Part shown: positions 1 through 10,787 of the stretch, piece after piece
How positions within the stretch are numbered: the first letter of the stretch is position 1
Layout of the letters: the number at the start of each line of letters is the position of its first letter
Assembly: GCA_963556195.1 (NCBI GenBank)
Contig: OY744533.1
Span: 42,916,937 to 42,980,936 of the forward strand
Length of the DNA stretch: 64,000 bases
Direction: 5' to 3'
Origin: Sepiola atlantica
Lineage: Eukaryota; Mollusca; Cephalopoda; Sepiida; Sepiolidae
The notes under the pieces: generated by a model
Told to the model about the DNA's origin: nothing
Databases searched by the model: none
The model's input: the letters and a program-made list of their open reading frames with translations, nothing else
Translations under genes and position numbers: made by a program

Positions 1-1374
1 GATGAAATGCGGAACTTTTAATTGTGGCTACTTGAAAAATTCAAAAAGGGTCTATTGCGTTTTGAATTCAAATTTCTTATATATCTATATAACTATTTTA
101 ACAATCAGATGACGAATAGGTAATCAAACAGGGGGATTTGCAAGCCGAGCTTGCGTCTGTATTTGTTGTATATTAGTTTCCATTATGATTTTAGTGGCTT
201 TATTTGGACTCGCACACGTGGATCGTGTCGCTATGATATCTTTTCCTTTATGGCAGGAATATATTGATGACTAAGAACAACGGCCACCAATTTGATGAAT
301 TCATTTATTGACTCCAAATGAACACCTATCGGGTTATTCGCTTCGTTATTGCAGAGGGGCGTTCCATTATCCTTTCCATTTCAGATGACCATGTATAATA
401 AAGCATCTACGTGGTCACGTGTTACCTAGCATCGTGTCTCTCCATTTTACCGACTATTTTAAAACTATTCTCTCTGATATATCACGTGACCAGCTCAGCC
501 AATAATAACTTTGTATTTCTCGTACTCTCAAGCTATGAGTAAAATATTAAAATAGTAGAATATACGGCATTTTCTTTGGTAGTCTTTATCATCTGCGAGA
601 AAATATCCGTTATTTTGATGCTGCATTTCATAAGCTTCAGTCTCTAGGGACAATGTTGGGACGCTCGGATTTATTTGGTATTAATTTGGGATTTCTTTCT
701 TTACCTCTTCGAACCGGGAAGGGTATTGCTGCAGAACTTGCCTCTAAGGAGAACAGACATAGACCAATGTTTCCCATATGCCGAGGTAAATGTCCAAGGC
801 CTTCGGATTACTTTTGCAGATATCTCTGAAATGCAACTGATTCATGTCTGTGCTGATATCCCCGCACGAGTTTACCGTAAAAGAGATCTTTTAGGGTAAT
901 ATATTATTATGTAGTGGGTTATACATATGCAATAGAAGCAAGTCTATATATGATACCATGTACCGAATGTGAAAACGTATACAGAGAGAAGTCGTTCAAT
1001 TCTCTCAAAACCGCATTTACGAACATAACGAGAAACGGTGACCCACTTAACAAATAGTTATACATAAGTTAAGAACAGAACACCATTTTGACCTACAAAC
1101 ACGAACTATTATTATAAAAACAATTGCAGCGTAATACAAAACGTGTTTGATAGTTTTTAGGTGATTTACTCGTACACACGTGAGAATATTTTATTTGAAA
1201 TGAGGTCTTTCCATACACATGGGAATAACTCTTTTAAACAATTTTACAATGACATGTTTAACAATATTAACACGTTTAGATCATTTAATCGAAATATTTA
1301 GTGCAAATGCTGTAATAATTTGGTTTTACAAGTAAGAAAGAACGGGGGTTTAAAAGAGTGTACATTTTATGTGT

Positions 1375-1376
<2 letters not shown>
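1..1376. other. No recognised feature
   Basis: AT-rich DNA without a recognisable gene or repeat. A 74-codon plus-strand frame at 675-899 begins with a methionine, but I see no known motif, no splice context and no similarity to the LINE families in the window, so I do not call it a gene. Confidence 0.6.
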
Positions 1377-1432
<56 letters not shown>

Positions 1433-1455
1433 TACTTTTAATTATTTGTAATTGT

Positions 1456-1510
<55 letters not shown>

Positions 1511-1812
1511 ATATATGTCTATATAGAGAGATATGTATATATATGTATATATGTATATATATATATTCATGTGTCTATATATAGATATTTATATGTCTAT
1601 ATATATATTTATATATAGAGAGTGAGACATATAGAGAGAGACATATATATGTCTATATGTATATGTATATATATATATATGTATACATATATGGCTATAT
1701 ATAGACATATATATAGAGACATATACATATAGACATATATATATGTCTCTCTCTCTATATATATATAGACATATATAGAGACATATATATCGAGACATAT
1801 ATATATATATAA
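1377..1812. repeat. (AT)n compound microsatellite
   Basis: Two pure AT runs (about 1377-1430 and 1459-1498) pass into a long degenerate stretch of TATATG, ATAGAC and TATAGAGA variants ending near 1812. Open frames on both strands here translate as Tyr-Ile strings and are artefacts of the repeat. Confidence 0.95.
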
Positions 1813-1904
1813 TAAAATAGAGAGATGATAACGATAAAAATTGTCTTAAAAATAATTATATCATGCAAAGTCAATGTTCAATATACGAGATAGAGCAATT
1901 ATAA

Positions 1905-3215
1905 AATGAAATTCTGAACTGGACATTGCTCTCTCCAAACTCTACAACAAATGCATGCTGAATCTTGCTTCCCTGGTAGCTGGAAAATTGCCCCTGTGGT
2001 ACCAGTTTTCAAGAATTCCGGAGATAGAACTGATCCTCAGAATTATCGACCTATCAGTTTACTCCCCTCCCGCCCTTCGCTAAAATCTTTGAATCCTTAA
2101 TAAATCCAGCGATAGTCCGGCATCTCGTTAATGCTCTCCTTCTTTTTGACCATCAGAATGAATTTAGGCAAGCAAGGTCTACTGCGGATATCCTAACGGT
2201 CATCTCCGAACTCATATACCATACACTGGACAAGGCAGGTTTAGCTAGGGTGGTAGCGCTTGATATATCCAAAACTGTGACAAAGTCTGGCATAAAAGTC
2301 TTCTCAGAAAAATATATGTATATGGTATTACTGAACAAATATTAAACATAATTAAAACCATTCCTAACCAAAAGAAAGATCCAGGTTGTCCTCGATGACC
2401 GTTCATCTAAACAACATGACATAAATGCAGGTGTACCCCAGGGATTTAACCTTGGGCTTTTATTGTTCCTGATTTTCATAAACGACCACCCTGATGAGAT
2501 TGTGTCTGAGATGGGTATATTTGCTGACGACACCACACCCTATTCTCGTCATGTGGGCAAAACGCACGCGCACATATCCGAGGTAATGGCTGAATCCTTA
2601 GAAAGTGACTTCCAGTCTGTAGTGGAATGGGGTCATAAATAGATGATAAAATTTAATGCTGCAAACACAAAGCTCGTTTCGTCAACAACTACAACAAACA
2701 TCTTCAACCACTGATTGCAATGGCAAATAACACCCTATCTGAAAGTCAAACGTTCAAACTCCTCGGCATAATATTCATATGTAACATCAATTGGAACAAA
2801 TACATAGAATACATTGCTAAGGCTGCTGCAACGAAAGTGGGCTCCCTCTACCGTGCTAGAAAACTTCTTACACCTATCAGTATCTTACAAAACTACTATC
2901 CGCCCATGCATGGAGTATTGTTATCACATTTGGGCTGGTGCACCATCCACTAGTCTCTCCCTCTTAGACAAGGTCCAAAAAAGAAACGCTAATCTGATAG
3001 GTCTCTCACTATCCACTTATCTCCAGCTCTGTCAAATCTCCGCAATGTTGCATCCTTGTGATTATTTTACAAGTATTTCAATGGAATGTGCTCCGATGAA
3101 CTTGCTGCTCTTGTGCCCCCTCGACGTAAATATACTCGACCAACTCAATAATGAGCTCAATCCCATCCATTCACTGTGGAGACTCCCAGAAAATTCTCAT
3201 CGATGTTAAATGCAA
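1905..3215 (+). pseudogene. Jockey/CR1-like LINE reverse transcriptase, degenerate (family A)
   Basis: This is a 5'-truncated non-LTR retrotransposon copy. Three-frame reading recovers the ordered RT blocks: NYRPISLLP near 2040, a FRQARSTADILTVISEL block near 2165-2210, VVALDISKT near 2255-2275, an INAGVPQG-type block near 2425-2445, and the catalytic box as FADD at 2520-2531 where most elements have YADD. The thumb and C-terminal part follow, with IRPCMEYCYHIWAGAPS and LDKVQKR between about 2905 and 2985. At least four frameshifts or stops separate the blocks, so it cannot make a working RT. No endonuclease domain is present upstream, where an AT microsatellite begins, and the 3' end is lost near 3215. 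The same C-terminal region recurs at 10975, 16498, 20225, 24905 and 52544. Confidence 0.88.
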
Positions 3216-3339
3216 CATGTCCCAAAAAGATAAATCCGGGATATTATGAATGCCAAGCAAGCAAGTAACAGTGACGGTACAATGACAGTAGATGCATAAA
3301 TTGATAATTTATTAATTAATAAATAAAAAAAAACAATGA

Positions 3340-3470
3340 CTATTATAAACGATTCTTTTGTAAACGATTTATTGAAGCCGGGCGTTGAAGTAAGCATAAT
3401 AGATCGGATGGGGTTTGAACTCACATCGGTAAGCAGTACACCAATTGCACCCCTTTGTCATATGTTTGAG
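3340..3470 (-). mobile_element. tRNA-derived SINE fragment (tRNA-Arg-like family)
   Basis: On the minus strand, a B-box-like GAGTTCAAACCCC (3410-3422) is followed by ATCCGATCTATTATGC. This matches the arrangement in the SINE at 10788, where GTTCAAATCC is followed by TATCGGATCTATTGTAG. The head (GGGGTGCAATTGG, near 3445-3457) also resembles that copy. Both ends are indistinct. A third copy lies at 33655 on the minus strand. Confidence 0.55.
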
Positions 3471-3598
3471 TATCTTTCTTCGACTTGTGTAATGGCGCTG
3501 GCAGCACTAGTCTCGCTTCTGAATTGAGTCTATATATGTAGTTTTTCGACACTTTTACTTTTTCAAATACTTGAAATAAACACTTTTCTATTCATCAG

Positions 3599-3652
3599 AT
3601 GTTAAAAAGAAACGGTGTAGGCGGTGCAAACATACTTGCCAGTGCCCAAGAG
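3599..3652 (+). other. Possible 54-nt internal exon (weak)
   Basis: A pyrimidine-containing acceptor (TTTTCTATTCATCAG) precedes 54 nt that end in a good donor, AAGAG then GTAAGAA. One frame reads VKKKRCRRCKHTCQCPR with a Cys-x2-Cys-x3-Cys-x-Cys spacing; another frame is open from an ATG. The 45 bp upstream resemble sequence at about 32664-32710, so the acceptor lies in repeated DNA, which weakens the case. No neighbouring exon was found. Confidence 0.15.
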
Positions 3653-3659
3653 GTAAGAA

Positions 3660-5322
3660 TATTGCCTTTAGTTGTTAGAGTTTTGATTATCGGTTTTCTA
3701 GCTCGCCATTGTTATACTCAATTGTTTTTTGAGAGATCAATCTAAAAATTTGCAGCAAAGGAGGTCCATACACATCTCAGAATAAAACAGACAGAGACGA
3801 CGAATCCACTTCCATACCTTTCAATAACTACATAAATTATAACCAGGTTAAAATTATGGGAGGTTGGAGGTTAAGGGTGTTGATGTACGTAATGAGACAT
3901 AATGTCTGAAGGTGTGAGAAAATGCAAAGTGAGAAATGGCAGTTGGATTAGGATTCGCGCCCATTCGTGGGAATGAAGATAGAAGAAGCAGATAGAACGC
4001 GAATGTCGACAAGGACAGACTATGACAAAAGTTCTCCTTAACCAACATTTACTGCGTTGTTTCATATTACGTTGAGATAATCTTTTACCAAAAATATCTC
4101 ACTACATTGTTAGATATTGCGTTGAACTATTTCCAAATAATTAAACCGCACATTGACCCTCCGTAACCTCCAACCTCCAACTGTCATGTATTCTTTCTCT
4201 TGTCATTGAATTTCTCCAATAACATTCATTCACAAAAGGGAAAATGAAATTTATTTAAAACTATTTGGCATTCTCATAATTCAATTTATTACCTTTGCAG
4301 TTATATGTTTTATTCGTCGCTTCAGTTGTCTTTTGTAAACTTCGTTGACATTTTATATTCAGGGTGATTGATCGCATATATTTTATAGATTTTATCGGTT
4401 ATTCCAATAAATTATTTACTTTGAAATGATTCACTAGTTAGTAAACAACAAATAAACACAGTTTCGTCGCTGCATTTCAGAACTTCCTTTGAATTTGTTT
4501 TTGTTTCTGATCGATCTTGGATAAAATAAATGTAAAATACGAATTTTCTTTTGTACATTTTATCTGAAAGGAAACGGTCGTAAATGATTTTTTTTATGTT
4601 TTAACATATAAAGGTCATTGGACTAATCGTTATCTATATAGAGTTATTCACAGACACGGCTTTCATTTTCTGCAGACTCGTCAGTGTAGCTAAGACACAG
4701 CTAACGCTTCAATTTCCAGGTTTTAATCATGAACGTTAGTCATCACCGACTGTGAAAGTCAGTAGATTAGGATTTCGGTCAACTTGCTTGCTGGTAGAAT
4801 GTAGGAGAAAATATACGGCTTTTAAATTATTTTTTTCTTTTATTTACGATATCGATATGCTTGTTTGATTAACGATATCGGTAATGTCAGTGGATTCACT
4901 TCTTCTACGGAAGAATCTTTCTTATTAGCTTCAGTAAAAATCATCCTTTCCTATATAAGAGTGTCCACCCATAGGGCGACAGTAACTGTACATTTGTTAT
5001 TGAATTTTGTTTATTGTTACTGTTTGCTTCACAAAGTTATGAGCGAAACATAGTATGCAGATGTTAGATGGAGGCCCTAAAAATAAATTTGAAATAGTGA
5101 TTCAACTTCATCCCCTGGCCATAAATGAATCTATCTAACATAGGCAATTATTAAATTATTAATTATCTCAAAACTATCATAAAGTTTAGTGTATTGTGCT
5201 AATCAGTTTGTGAATCGTAGCTTTTACATATATTAACCTATTGTATCAATTCATTTATTATGTAATAATTTCTTTAAAAGATTATAGGACATAATCCTTA
5301 AAATATCAGTCTATTAATTTGG

Positions 5323-5325
<3 letters not shown>
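3660..5325. other. No recognised feature
   Basis: AT-rich DNA. Short open frames near 3854-4065 and 4865-5053 show no recognisable motif. Nothing here matches the retroelement families found elsewhere in the window. Confidence 0.55.

Positions 5326-5391
<66 letters not shown>
5326..5391. repeat. (TA)n microsatellite
   Basis: Uninterrupted TA dinucleotides of roughly 65 bp. A perfect CRE-like octamer TGACGTCA lies 48 bp downstream (5439-5446); alone it is not enough to call a regulatory site. Confidence 0.95.
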
Positions 5392-5392
<1 letters not shown>

Positions 5393-5738
5393 TCGGCAAC
5401 TACGGTAATATTATTTTATACGCAATGTAGGCGTTTAATGACGTCATGTGGTTTCGTAACTTTATACTTAGAAATTATTTATTTTTAATTTAACTCTATA
5501 TTGCATATCTTATATAATTATTATTTATATATCCATAATCCTTTTTGTTCATCACTTTAAACCAATTAGCTATTCTAGTAATTTCATTTGGGCTATATTG
5601 TGAGTATTTTTCGTGGCTTTACTTTTTTAAAGAAAGATAGCTGCTTCTATGGGCAACAATATCTATGTTTTTCCTCGAGAGAAATTGTTATCAATGTTTT
5701 ATAACCTCGTAATTTAGATTAATTATGAATAATAACTT

Positions 5739-5971
5739 GTAAATAAATGGATGAACTATCAAGAGAAACGTTTAACAGATTTATTAAAACTGAACACAGA
5801 ATGAATTAATGAGTTAATTGGCCGCTGGACGCGATTGATATATTCACAGTCTGACGCCGTGGTCTTTGTTTTCTTTCTCTCCGAGCAGACGACCCTTTTC
5901 CAAGGGCGATAACTCTAAACTCTCGAAATGGTTCAAGGGAGGTAATTCCATTTTCGTTAGGTGTCCTAACA
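5739..5971 (-). repeat. 3' LTR of the Ty3/gypsy element
   Basis: Read on the minus strand it begins TGTTAGGACACC just after a purine-rich tract, and it ends in ACA where the plus strand reads TGTAAATAAATGG. It contains an AATAAA polyadenylation signal (complement of about 5780-5785). The outer boundary is inferred from the TG...CA rule and could shift by some bases. The first 75 nt are shared with 6842-6916. Confidence 0.7.
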
Positions 5972-6082
5972 TCTCCCCGTTTTAGGCTTTAACTGTATCA
6001 AGCGCACCTGGGGTCAACTTGGAGATGCTTTACTCTAGTGCGACTGCACTTTGGCCAACTCCTGTGAGGTCTTTGATAATTC

Positions 6083-6841
6083 TCATTTGTATTTGTCTGC
6101 ATCGGAGGGTGGTGGCGATTGCAGTTCAAATGTGTCCATTAACAAATCAACCGGAATGGTTGTTCTGTTGTCCACTAAGTTGTCTACAGAGTATCTGAGA
6201 CGCAACTGGTTTTTGTGCCGTGTCCAGAATTGACTCCCGACTTGAACATCATACAGGAATTGTCTATTTATTTTGCGGATGATGCCTGATACCCAGTTTG
6301 GCCGGCAAGGTCTGTAATTCCGAGCAAACACTGGTGTGCCAACTGAAAAAACTTTTGGTTGTTGCCTTTGTGGCTGGTGACGTAAAAAGTCCAGTGTGGT
6401 ACAGAGTTTTCGTCCCATGAGTGCCTCTGCTGGTGATAGACCATTCTTCACAGCCCCATTTGGTGTTATTCTATATGAAAGGAGGAAAGCATTTAGTATC
6501 TCCTCTGTTGTTCCCTCCCCTCTTGCTTTTAGTAGTGCCCTTTTGAATGTGTCTACAAATCTTTCGGCTGTCCGTTGGATTGAGGATGATACGGTGGCGA
6601 CCGAACGTGTTTTATGCAACACGATTTGCAGAATAGTTGAAATGACTCAGACGTAAATTGTGTTCTGTTGTCTGAGACTAAAGTCTCGGGTAAGCCGTGT
6701 TGACTAAATAGCCGCCTAAGTACTGTTATTGTAGACTGAGTGTCAGGCTGTTGCATTGGAAAAAACTTCTGGCCATTTAGAATGAGCATCCACAACCACC
6801 AGAAAACTAAGGCCATTGATAGGGCCAGCAAAGTCTATGTG
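6083..6841 (-). pseudogene. Ty3/gypsy integrase catalytic core and C-terminus, frameshifted
   Basis: An integrase of the DDE type would insert the element's cDNA into the host genome. The fragment begins inside the catalytic core at HIDFAG (first Asp), continues with GLPETLVSDN (second Asp) and reaches the NGQ-AERF region that carries the catalytic Glu. A one-base deletion just before that Glu codon (near 6566) splits the core into two frames, 6831-6553 and 6622-6083. The C-terminal part has the GAVKNGLSPAEALMG segment typical of gypsy integrases and a basic domain following. The amino-terminal HHCC zinc finger is absent because the element is deleted up to the first Asp. A clear pseudogene. 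Confidence 0.88.
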
Positions 6842-6916
6842 TTTTCCAAAGGCGATAATTCTTAACTCTCGAAATGGTTCAAGGGAGGTAATTCCGTTTT
6901 CGTTAGGTGTCCTAAC
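6842..6916 (-). repeat. 5' LTR remnant (75 bp)
   Basis: Direct repeat of 5896-5970 and equivalent to the first 75 nt of the LTR. It abuts the integrase core with no primer-binding site, gag or RT between, marking the breakpoint of one large internal deletion. Confidence 0.8.
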
Positions 6917-6940
6917 CCAATGTGAGTGGTATGTTTATTT

Positions 6941-6966
6941 GTGTGTGTGTGTGTGTGTGTGTGTGT
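6941..6966. repeat. (GT)n microsatellite
   Basis: About 13 GT dinucleotides. The following 290 bp up to the next microsatellite hold nothing recognisable. Confidence 0.9.
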
Positions 6967-7252
6967 TTTGCGGCCTTTGATTTTCTGAGGAGCCCATAAT
7001 TGAAAGATTCGGAATTGATATACTTATTACGGTTAGTCGGCTATGAGTGAAACAGTCTATAAAAAATTATCGAAGTTTTGAATGGAAAAAATGAACAGTA
7101 AAATGAATACAATCTCGGTCACTTGAATGTAGGCTAATATTGTCTATTTATATATGCTATGTCGTTATATGTTAACAATTATTGAGCTCTTACCTAAAAA
7201 GAGTTGCTTCTATGAAAAAATAGAAAGTATATGCACAAACTCATTTTTTTCA

Positions 7253-7253
<1 letters not shown>

Positions 7254-7303
<50 letters not shown>

Positions 7304-7322
7304 ATATATATATATATATATA
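7254..7322. repeat. (CT)n(TA)n compound microsatellite
   Basis: About 43 bp of CT repeats pass into TA repeats and then a TTA-rich tail to about 7400. The overlapping open frame 7154-7414 is a repeat artefact. From 7400 to 7905 no feature is seen. Confidence 0.92.
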
Positions 7323-7909
7323 TTTATTTATTTGCTTTATTATTAATATCATTATTATTATTTATTAGTTCTTATTTTATTTTTATTATTCTATTTTATT
7401 ATGTACGTTGCTAAGTCGTGTAGGTTCCTGAGACATTTTACACTAAAATATCTCCTTTTATAATTCTACTGAAATAACATAACATTTATCTTCTCGCGAA
7501 TTGCGTATCCATTTGTAAATACTCTATGTTGTGCGTATTTGACGTTTAAGAAACGTGTATAATGTGTGTAAGAATTTATTAGACAACGACAGGTTTCTTC
7601 CCCACCTAACCGCCACACACACATACCAAGTCATTGTGTCGATCGCGTAAAGTCTGACTCACTAATATCCGTCTGCACAGACAGTAGAAATCTCAGATTA
7701 ACGAATTTAACCTTGATTTGACGACATTATTAAATGTAAAGTTTAACAGTTGAATTTAGTCACGTATAGTCATTTTGCCTCATTCCACAATATGAAACCA
7801 TAAAGAACGGACTTATCGGTTTAAGGGAGTTAGATCTTATTAAAGCTACGACTAAAACATGTTCTGAATGTGTAGCCATGCTATGTTTGTATAAATAAAA
7901 CTTTTGTTA

Positions 7910-8210
7910 TAGCCGCACTGAAGAGCTGCGATACAGCGAAACAGTCTGTATGTGGATGACTATATGAAGCTCCCTCTTTGGGTAGAGCTTATTTGTAAGG
8001 ATATCACCAACTGCCATTAGCTTTAAGGCATAGCTCATTAGGTAAAACTAATTCGAGCTCCGGCACTCGACAATGTTTACATTGAGATATTACTTAAATT
8101 CAGTCAGCTCAACGGTTGAGTTTCAATCCCGGCATGAGGCACTAACTGGTCTAGCCGCACTGAAGAGCTGTGATACAGCGAAACAGTATGTATATGGATT
8201 ACTATATATA
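7910..8210 (+). mobile_element. Two SINE 3' modules in tandem
   Basis: A 56-bp block beginning TAGCCGCACTGAAGAGCTG, containing ATACAGCGAAACAGT and ending in GGATGACTATAT, occurs at 7910-7965 and again at 8152-8208 in the same orientation with a few substitutions. Between them is a tRNA-like stretch with GAGTTTCAATCCCGG (about 8118-8132), a plausible B box. Reverse-complement relatives occur at 19031 and 49553, in the first case directly against an (AT)n tract, so the module is probably the 3' end of a SINE whose tail feeds AT microsatellites. Confidence 0.6.
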
Positions 8211-8300
8211 CATATAAGCCAGAACAATATTTCAAATACGAGACGGGGTTAGGACCCTAATTCATTGCAAAGTAGGCCACTTGTGCTTACACACACGTAA

Positions 8301-8611
8301 CCCACCGATCAATCAACAGCCGGAAACACCTCTGGAAGTCTTCATTTGGAATAGTGTTCATCTTCGCCGTCGCGTTCCACATTATCTCTTTTTTCACACC
8401 CTCTCAACAACAGCTGTACTTCGAACAGTTTGGGCCCTGCCAGAACGCTGGTCACTCTACGCTGATGTGCGACCATTTTCGAATCGGTTGAACCACTTTG
8501 TGTTACACATTCTATTTTCTCTAAACACCTGCTGAATCTAACGCGACGGCGGAGATGAACACCATTTCAAAAAAAGACTTCCAGAGGTGTTTCCGGCAGT
8601 TGATGGGTCGG
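8301..8611. mobile_element. Inverted-repeat (MITE- or foldback-like) element
   Basis: The arms 8301-8377 and 8535-8611 are imperfect inverted repeats of about 77 bp sharing the core GCCGGAAACACCTCTGGAAG and a second block GTGTTCATCT. They enclose about 157 bp of unique DNA. The 84-codon frame at 8281-8535 has no recognisable motif. No transposase is present. No clear target duplication was found, so the mobility type is open. Confidence 0.65.
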
Positions 8612-8710
8612 TATGCTATATATAGAGAGAGAAATTGAAAAAAGAAAACCTAAAAATATTATTTATTCCTTTATCAATTTCCATTACGTCGGAATACTTT
8701 TTCCATTCTT

Positions 8711-8713
<3 letters not shown>

Positions 8714-8748
<35 letters not shown>
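8714..8748. repeat. (AT)n microsatellite
   Basis: About 35 bp of AT repeats, followed at 8770 by an uninterrupted G tract. The next 500 bp to the hairpin at 9271 hold nothing recognisable. Confidence 0.9.
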
Positions 8749-8750
<2 letters not shown>

Positions 8751-9270
8751 ATGGAGAACGTTTCTCTTCATGGGGGGGGGCATTATTAAAACAATAAAGA
8801 TAAACGTCGAAGTGCATAGGAGATGTACGGCTGGGAATTGCATCGAAGCCAATCAGAAAAGCTTTTATTTAGCGTCATCCCGACAGTTTCATTCATCTCT
8901 CCTTCTGTCCCACCCCTATTAAATGACTGAGTCTGACACTAAGTCTAATTGCCCAGATGGAGGGGCGATTTCTATTTGAATCAACTGATTTGCCTCCGAA
9001 CAGTCACTTGGCTCTACGGACGATCTCAGTTTGTAGACAAACAGAAATGTACAGCATAATTTTAGTGTTCTCGTCTTGAATGCATCATTAGAATCAACTT
9101 CAATGTTTTCATTAGCAGAGTTATGAGCTCACTATGTTAGATAGTGGTGGGGGAGAAGGTAAGAAACGGATATGATTGGTCGAGCGCGGTCACGTGTTTC
9201 GAGAAAGAATAGATTTAAAACATTCAGCAATTGAATATAGGGTGCCCCCCCCCCCAAATAAAATGCTACC

Positions 9271-9322
9271 CAATTGTGAATTTTATTAACGATTCTATAA
9301 TCGTTAATAAAATTCACAATTG
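9271..9322. repeat. Perfect 24-bp inverted repeat
   Basis: Arms 9271-9294 and 9299-9322 are exact reverse complements separated by only CTAT; they begin CAATTGTGAATTTTATTAAC. A strong hairpin. A run of C residues lies just upstream (9246-9255). Confidence 0.95.
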
Positions 9323-9580
9323 TTTCTTCAATCAAACCATATTAGGTACAAATAAACTTCAGTCTACGTTTGACCTGTTCACCAAGTTTACGTCATGAAT
9401 TTCCAACAGTCTTTGTTTTATCGGCGTTCAAATATAAGCACAACAAGATAGCACGTTCAAAATTGTCAATAACTGGGACACTCCTTTCTTGACATGGAAT
9501 GTCTCTCTTCAGTTCAGGAATAATATATATAGGTTAACTTCCGCATTCGAGAATTTTGCTTCTTCTTCTTCTTTTTCTTC

Positions 9581-9583
9581 TCC

Positions 9584-9647
<64 letters not shown>

Positions 9648-10270
9648 TCACGAGGAGTTATCACACAGTGATTGCTCACCGACAACACCCGGGGTGTTCC
9701 CTGGAGTCTGAGTGACAACAATCCTACCAAAATTTCCAGTACTCTCCACCTCTTTTCGATAACAACCGCAAATAACCTTGCGGTATCGCAACAGCCGCTT
9801 ACCATTGACTTATCGCTGGTAAGTACCTCTGGGATTTGGGTGACAATAAGCCTCCTGAAGGTCCCAGCACTCTCCGCACTCTTCCAGTAGAGGTCTGGTT
9901 TGTGCTGTCTCTCCTCGGTCTTCTCATCTTCCTTGACCCTTTAAAATATTTTGTGTCAGCCTAGGCTGACGCCATTTGGTGGTGGGGGAGCTTATGGTGT
10001 TGTTTCTTTCAATCTCTGTTCATTGATTCAATTTTTGTCTTGTGTCAGCTGGGGCCGGTGTAATTTATTAGGGAGGAGCTTATGATGTGAGGTTTCTTGC
10101 AGTTTCTGTTTCTTTGGTTCGTGATGTGGTTTTGTGGATTTGTGTTCTTCCTGTTGTAAATTCCATGTGACTTGTTACCCTTCGTAGCTTATGCGGATTA
10201 GTTTCCACATTCGAGGATTTTTCTTATGATTGCAGCTATTTGGATTATTGCCGTCTTTTGTATGGTCTCA

Positions 10271-10334
<64 letters not shown>
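9581..10334 (-). mobile_element. R4/Dong-like LINE 3' end, 5'-truncated, inside TTA repeats
   Basis: On the minus strand, from about 10270 to 9648, this is the inverted counterpart of the 3' end of the R4-like LINE at about 14800-15390: shared blocks include CACATGGAAGTTACAAAAGG-like, GGAGAGTACTGGAAATTTTG-like and GTGAGCAATCACTG-like segments. The copy is flanked on one side by about 65 bp of TTA/TAA repeats (9581-9647) and on the other by about 64 bp of the same repeat (10271-10334). Dong elements are known to insert in TAA repeats, so both flanks fit insertion into a pre-existing array. It holds only the 3' UTR and the last codons of the endonuclease region. Confidence 0.78.
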
Positions 10335-10336
<2 letters not shown>

Positions 10337-10640
10337 AACAATGCTAGTATATATGACACGAATATATACTACACTTTCCCTAAAGAAGGAAGTAATGCCT
10401 AATAAGATGGTATAATGACAATAGAACAGATACTACACTACCCCCTATAAAAGAGGGGGTGATCCCTGAAATGATGATATTATGACCACAGAACAGATAC
10501 TACACTGCCCCAAAAGTAAAGAGTAATTATTTTAAGGATGGTCTCATGGTAACAGAATAGATACTACACTATTTTCCCCGAAAAAGGGAGTAGGTAATGT
10601 CTGGGAGGATGTTATCATGACACAGTACATGAGTCTGAAA
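10335..10640 (+). repeat. Dispersed minisatellite, 4 diverged units
   Basis: Units of about 70-90 bp containing ACAGATACTACACTA, a short inverted pair around AAAGAGG/CCCCCT-like bases and GTAATGCCT...GGTATCATGA. They are the same family as the arrays at 41020-41735 and (inverted) 43135-43380. The segment at about 10335-10375, with CTAGTATATATGAC, matches the inverted right end of the block at 43.4 kb. From 10640 to 10787 nothing else is recognisable. Confidence 0.75.
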
Positions 10641-10787
10641 TATTATAGTAAACTGAATTGAACATAAAAGATAGCAATAGTATAGTGTCGGTTTCAGACA
10701 GACAGATACCAAATCACTACTAGTAATAGATTATTATCATCATTATCGTCATAATCATCATCATATTTGGGGGTCAACGAAAGATAG

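Larger units (their letters stand above)
5739..6916 (-). mobile_element. Deleted Ty3/gypsy LTR retrotransposon
   Basis: On the minus strand the order is a 75-bp 5' LTR remnant (6916 to 6842), integrase (6841 to 6083), a short 3' region, a purine-rich tract (GGGGAGA, complement of about 5972-5978) and a 233-bp 3' LTR (5971 to 5739). Gag, protease, RT, RNase H and the integrase zinc finger are missing: the 5' LTR remnant is fused directly to the integrase core. The 75-bp block 6842-6916 repeats 5896-5970 with only a handful of substitutions, which is what identifies the LTRs. The integrase resembles Mag-type Ty3/gypsy elements common in invertebrates. No target-site duplication is evident. It is not autonomous. 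Confidence 0.82.

Noticed and set aside
675..899. Small gene of 74 codons
   Set aside because: No motif, no repeat homology, no splice context; length is within chance expectation.
1369..1798. Open frames on both strands in the AT tract
   Set aside because: Translations are almost pure Tyr-Ile and reflect (AT)n.
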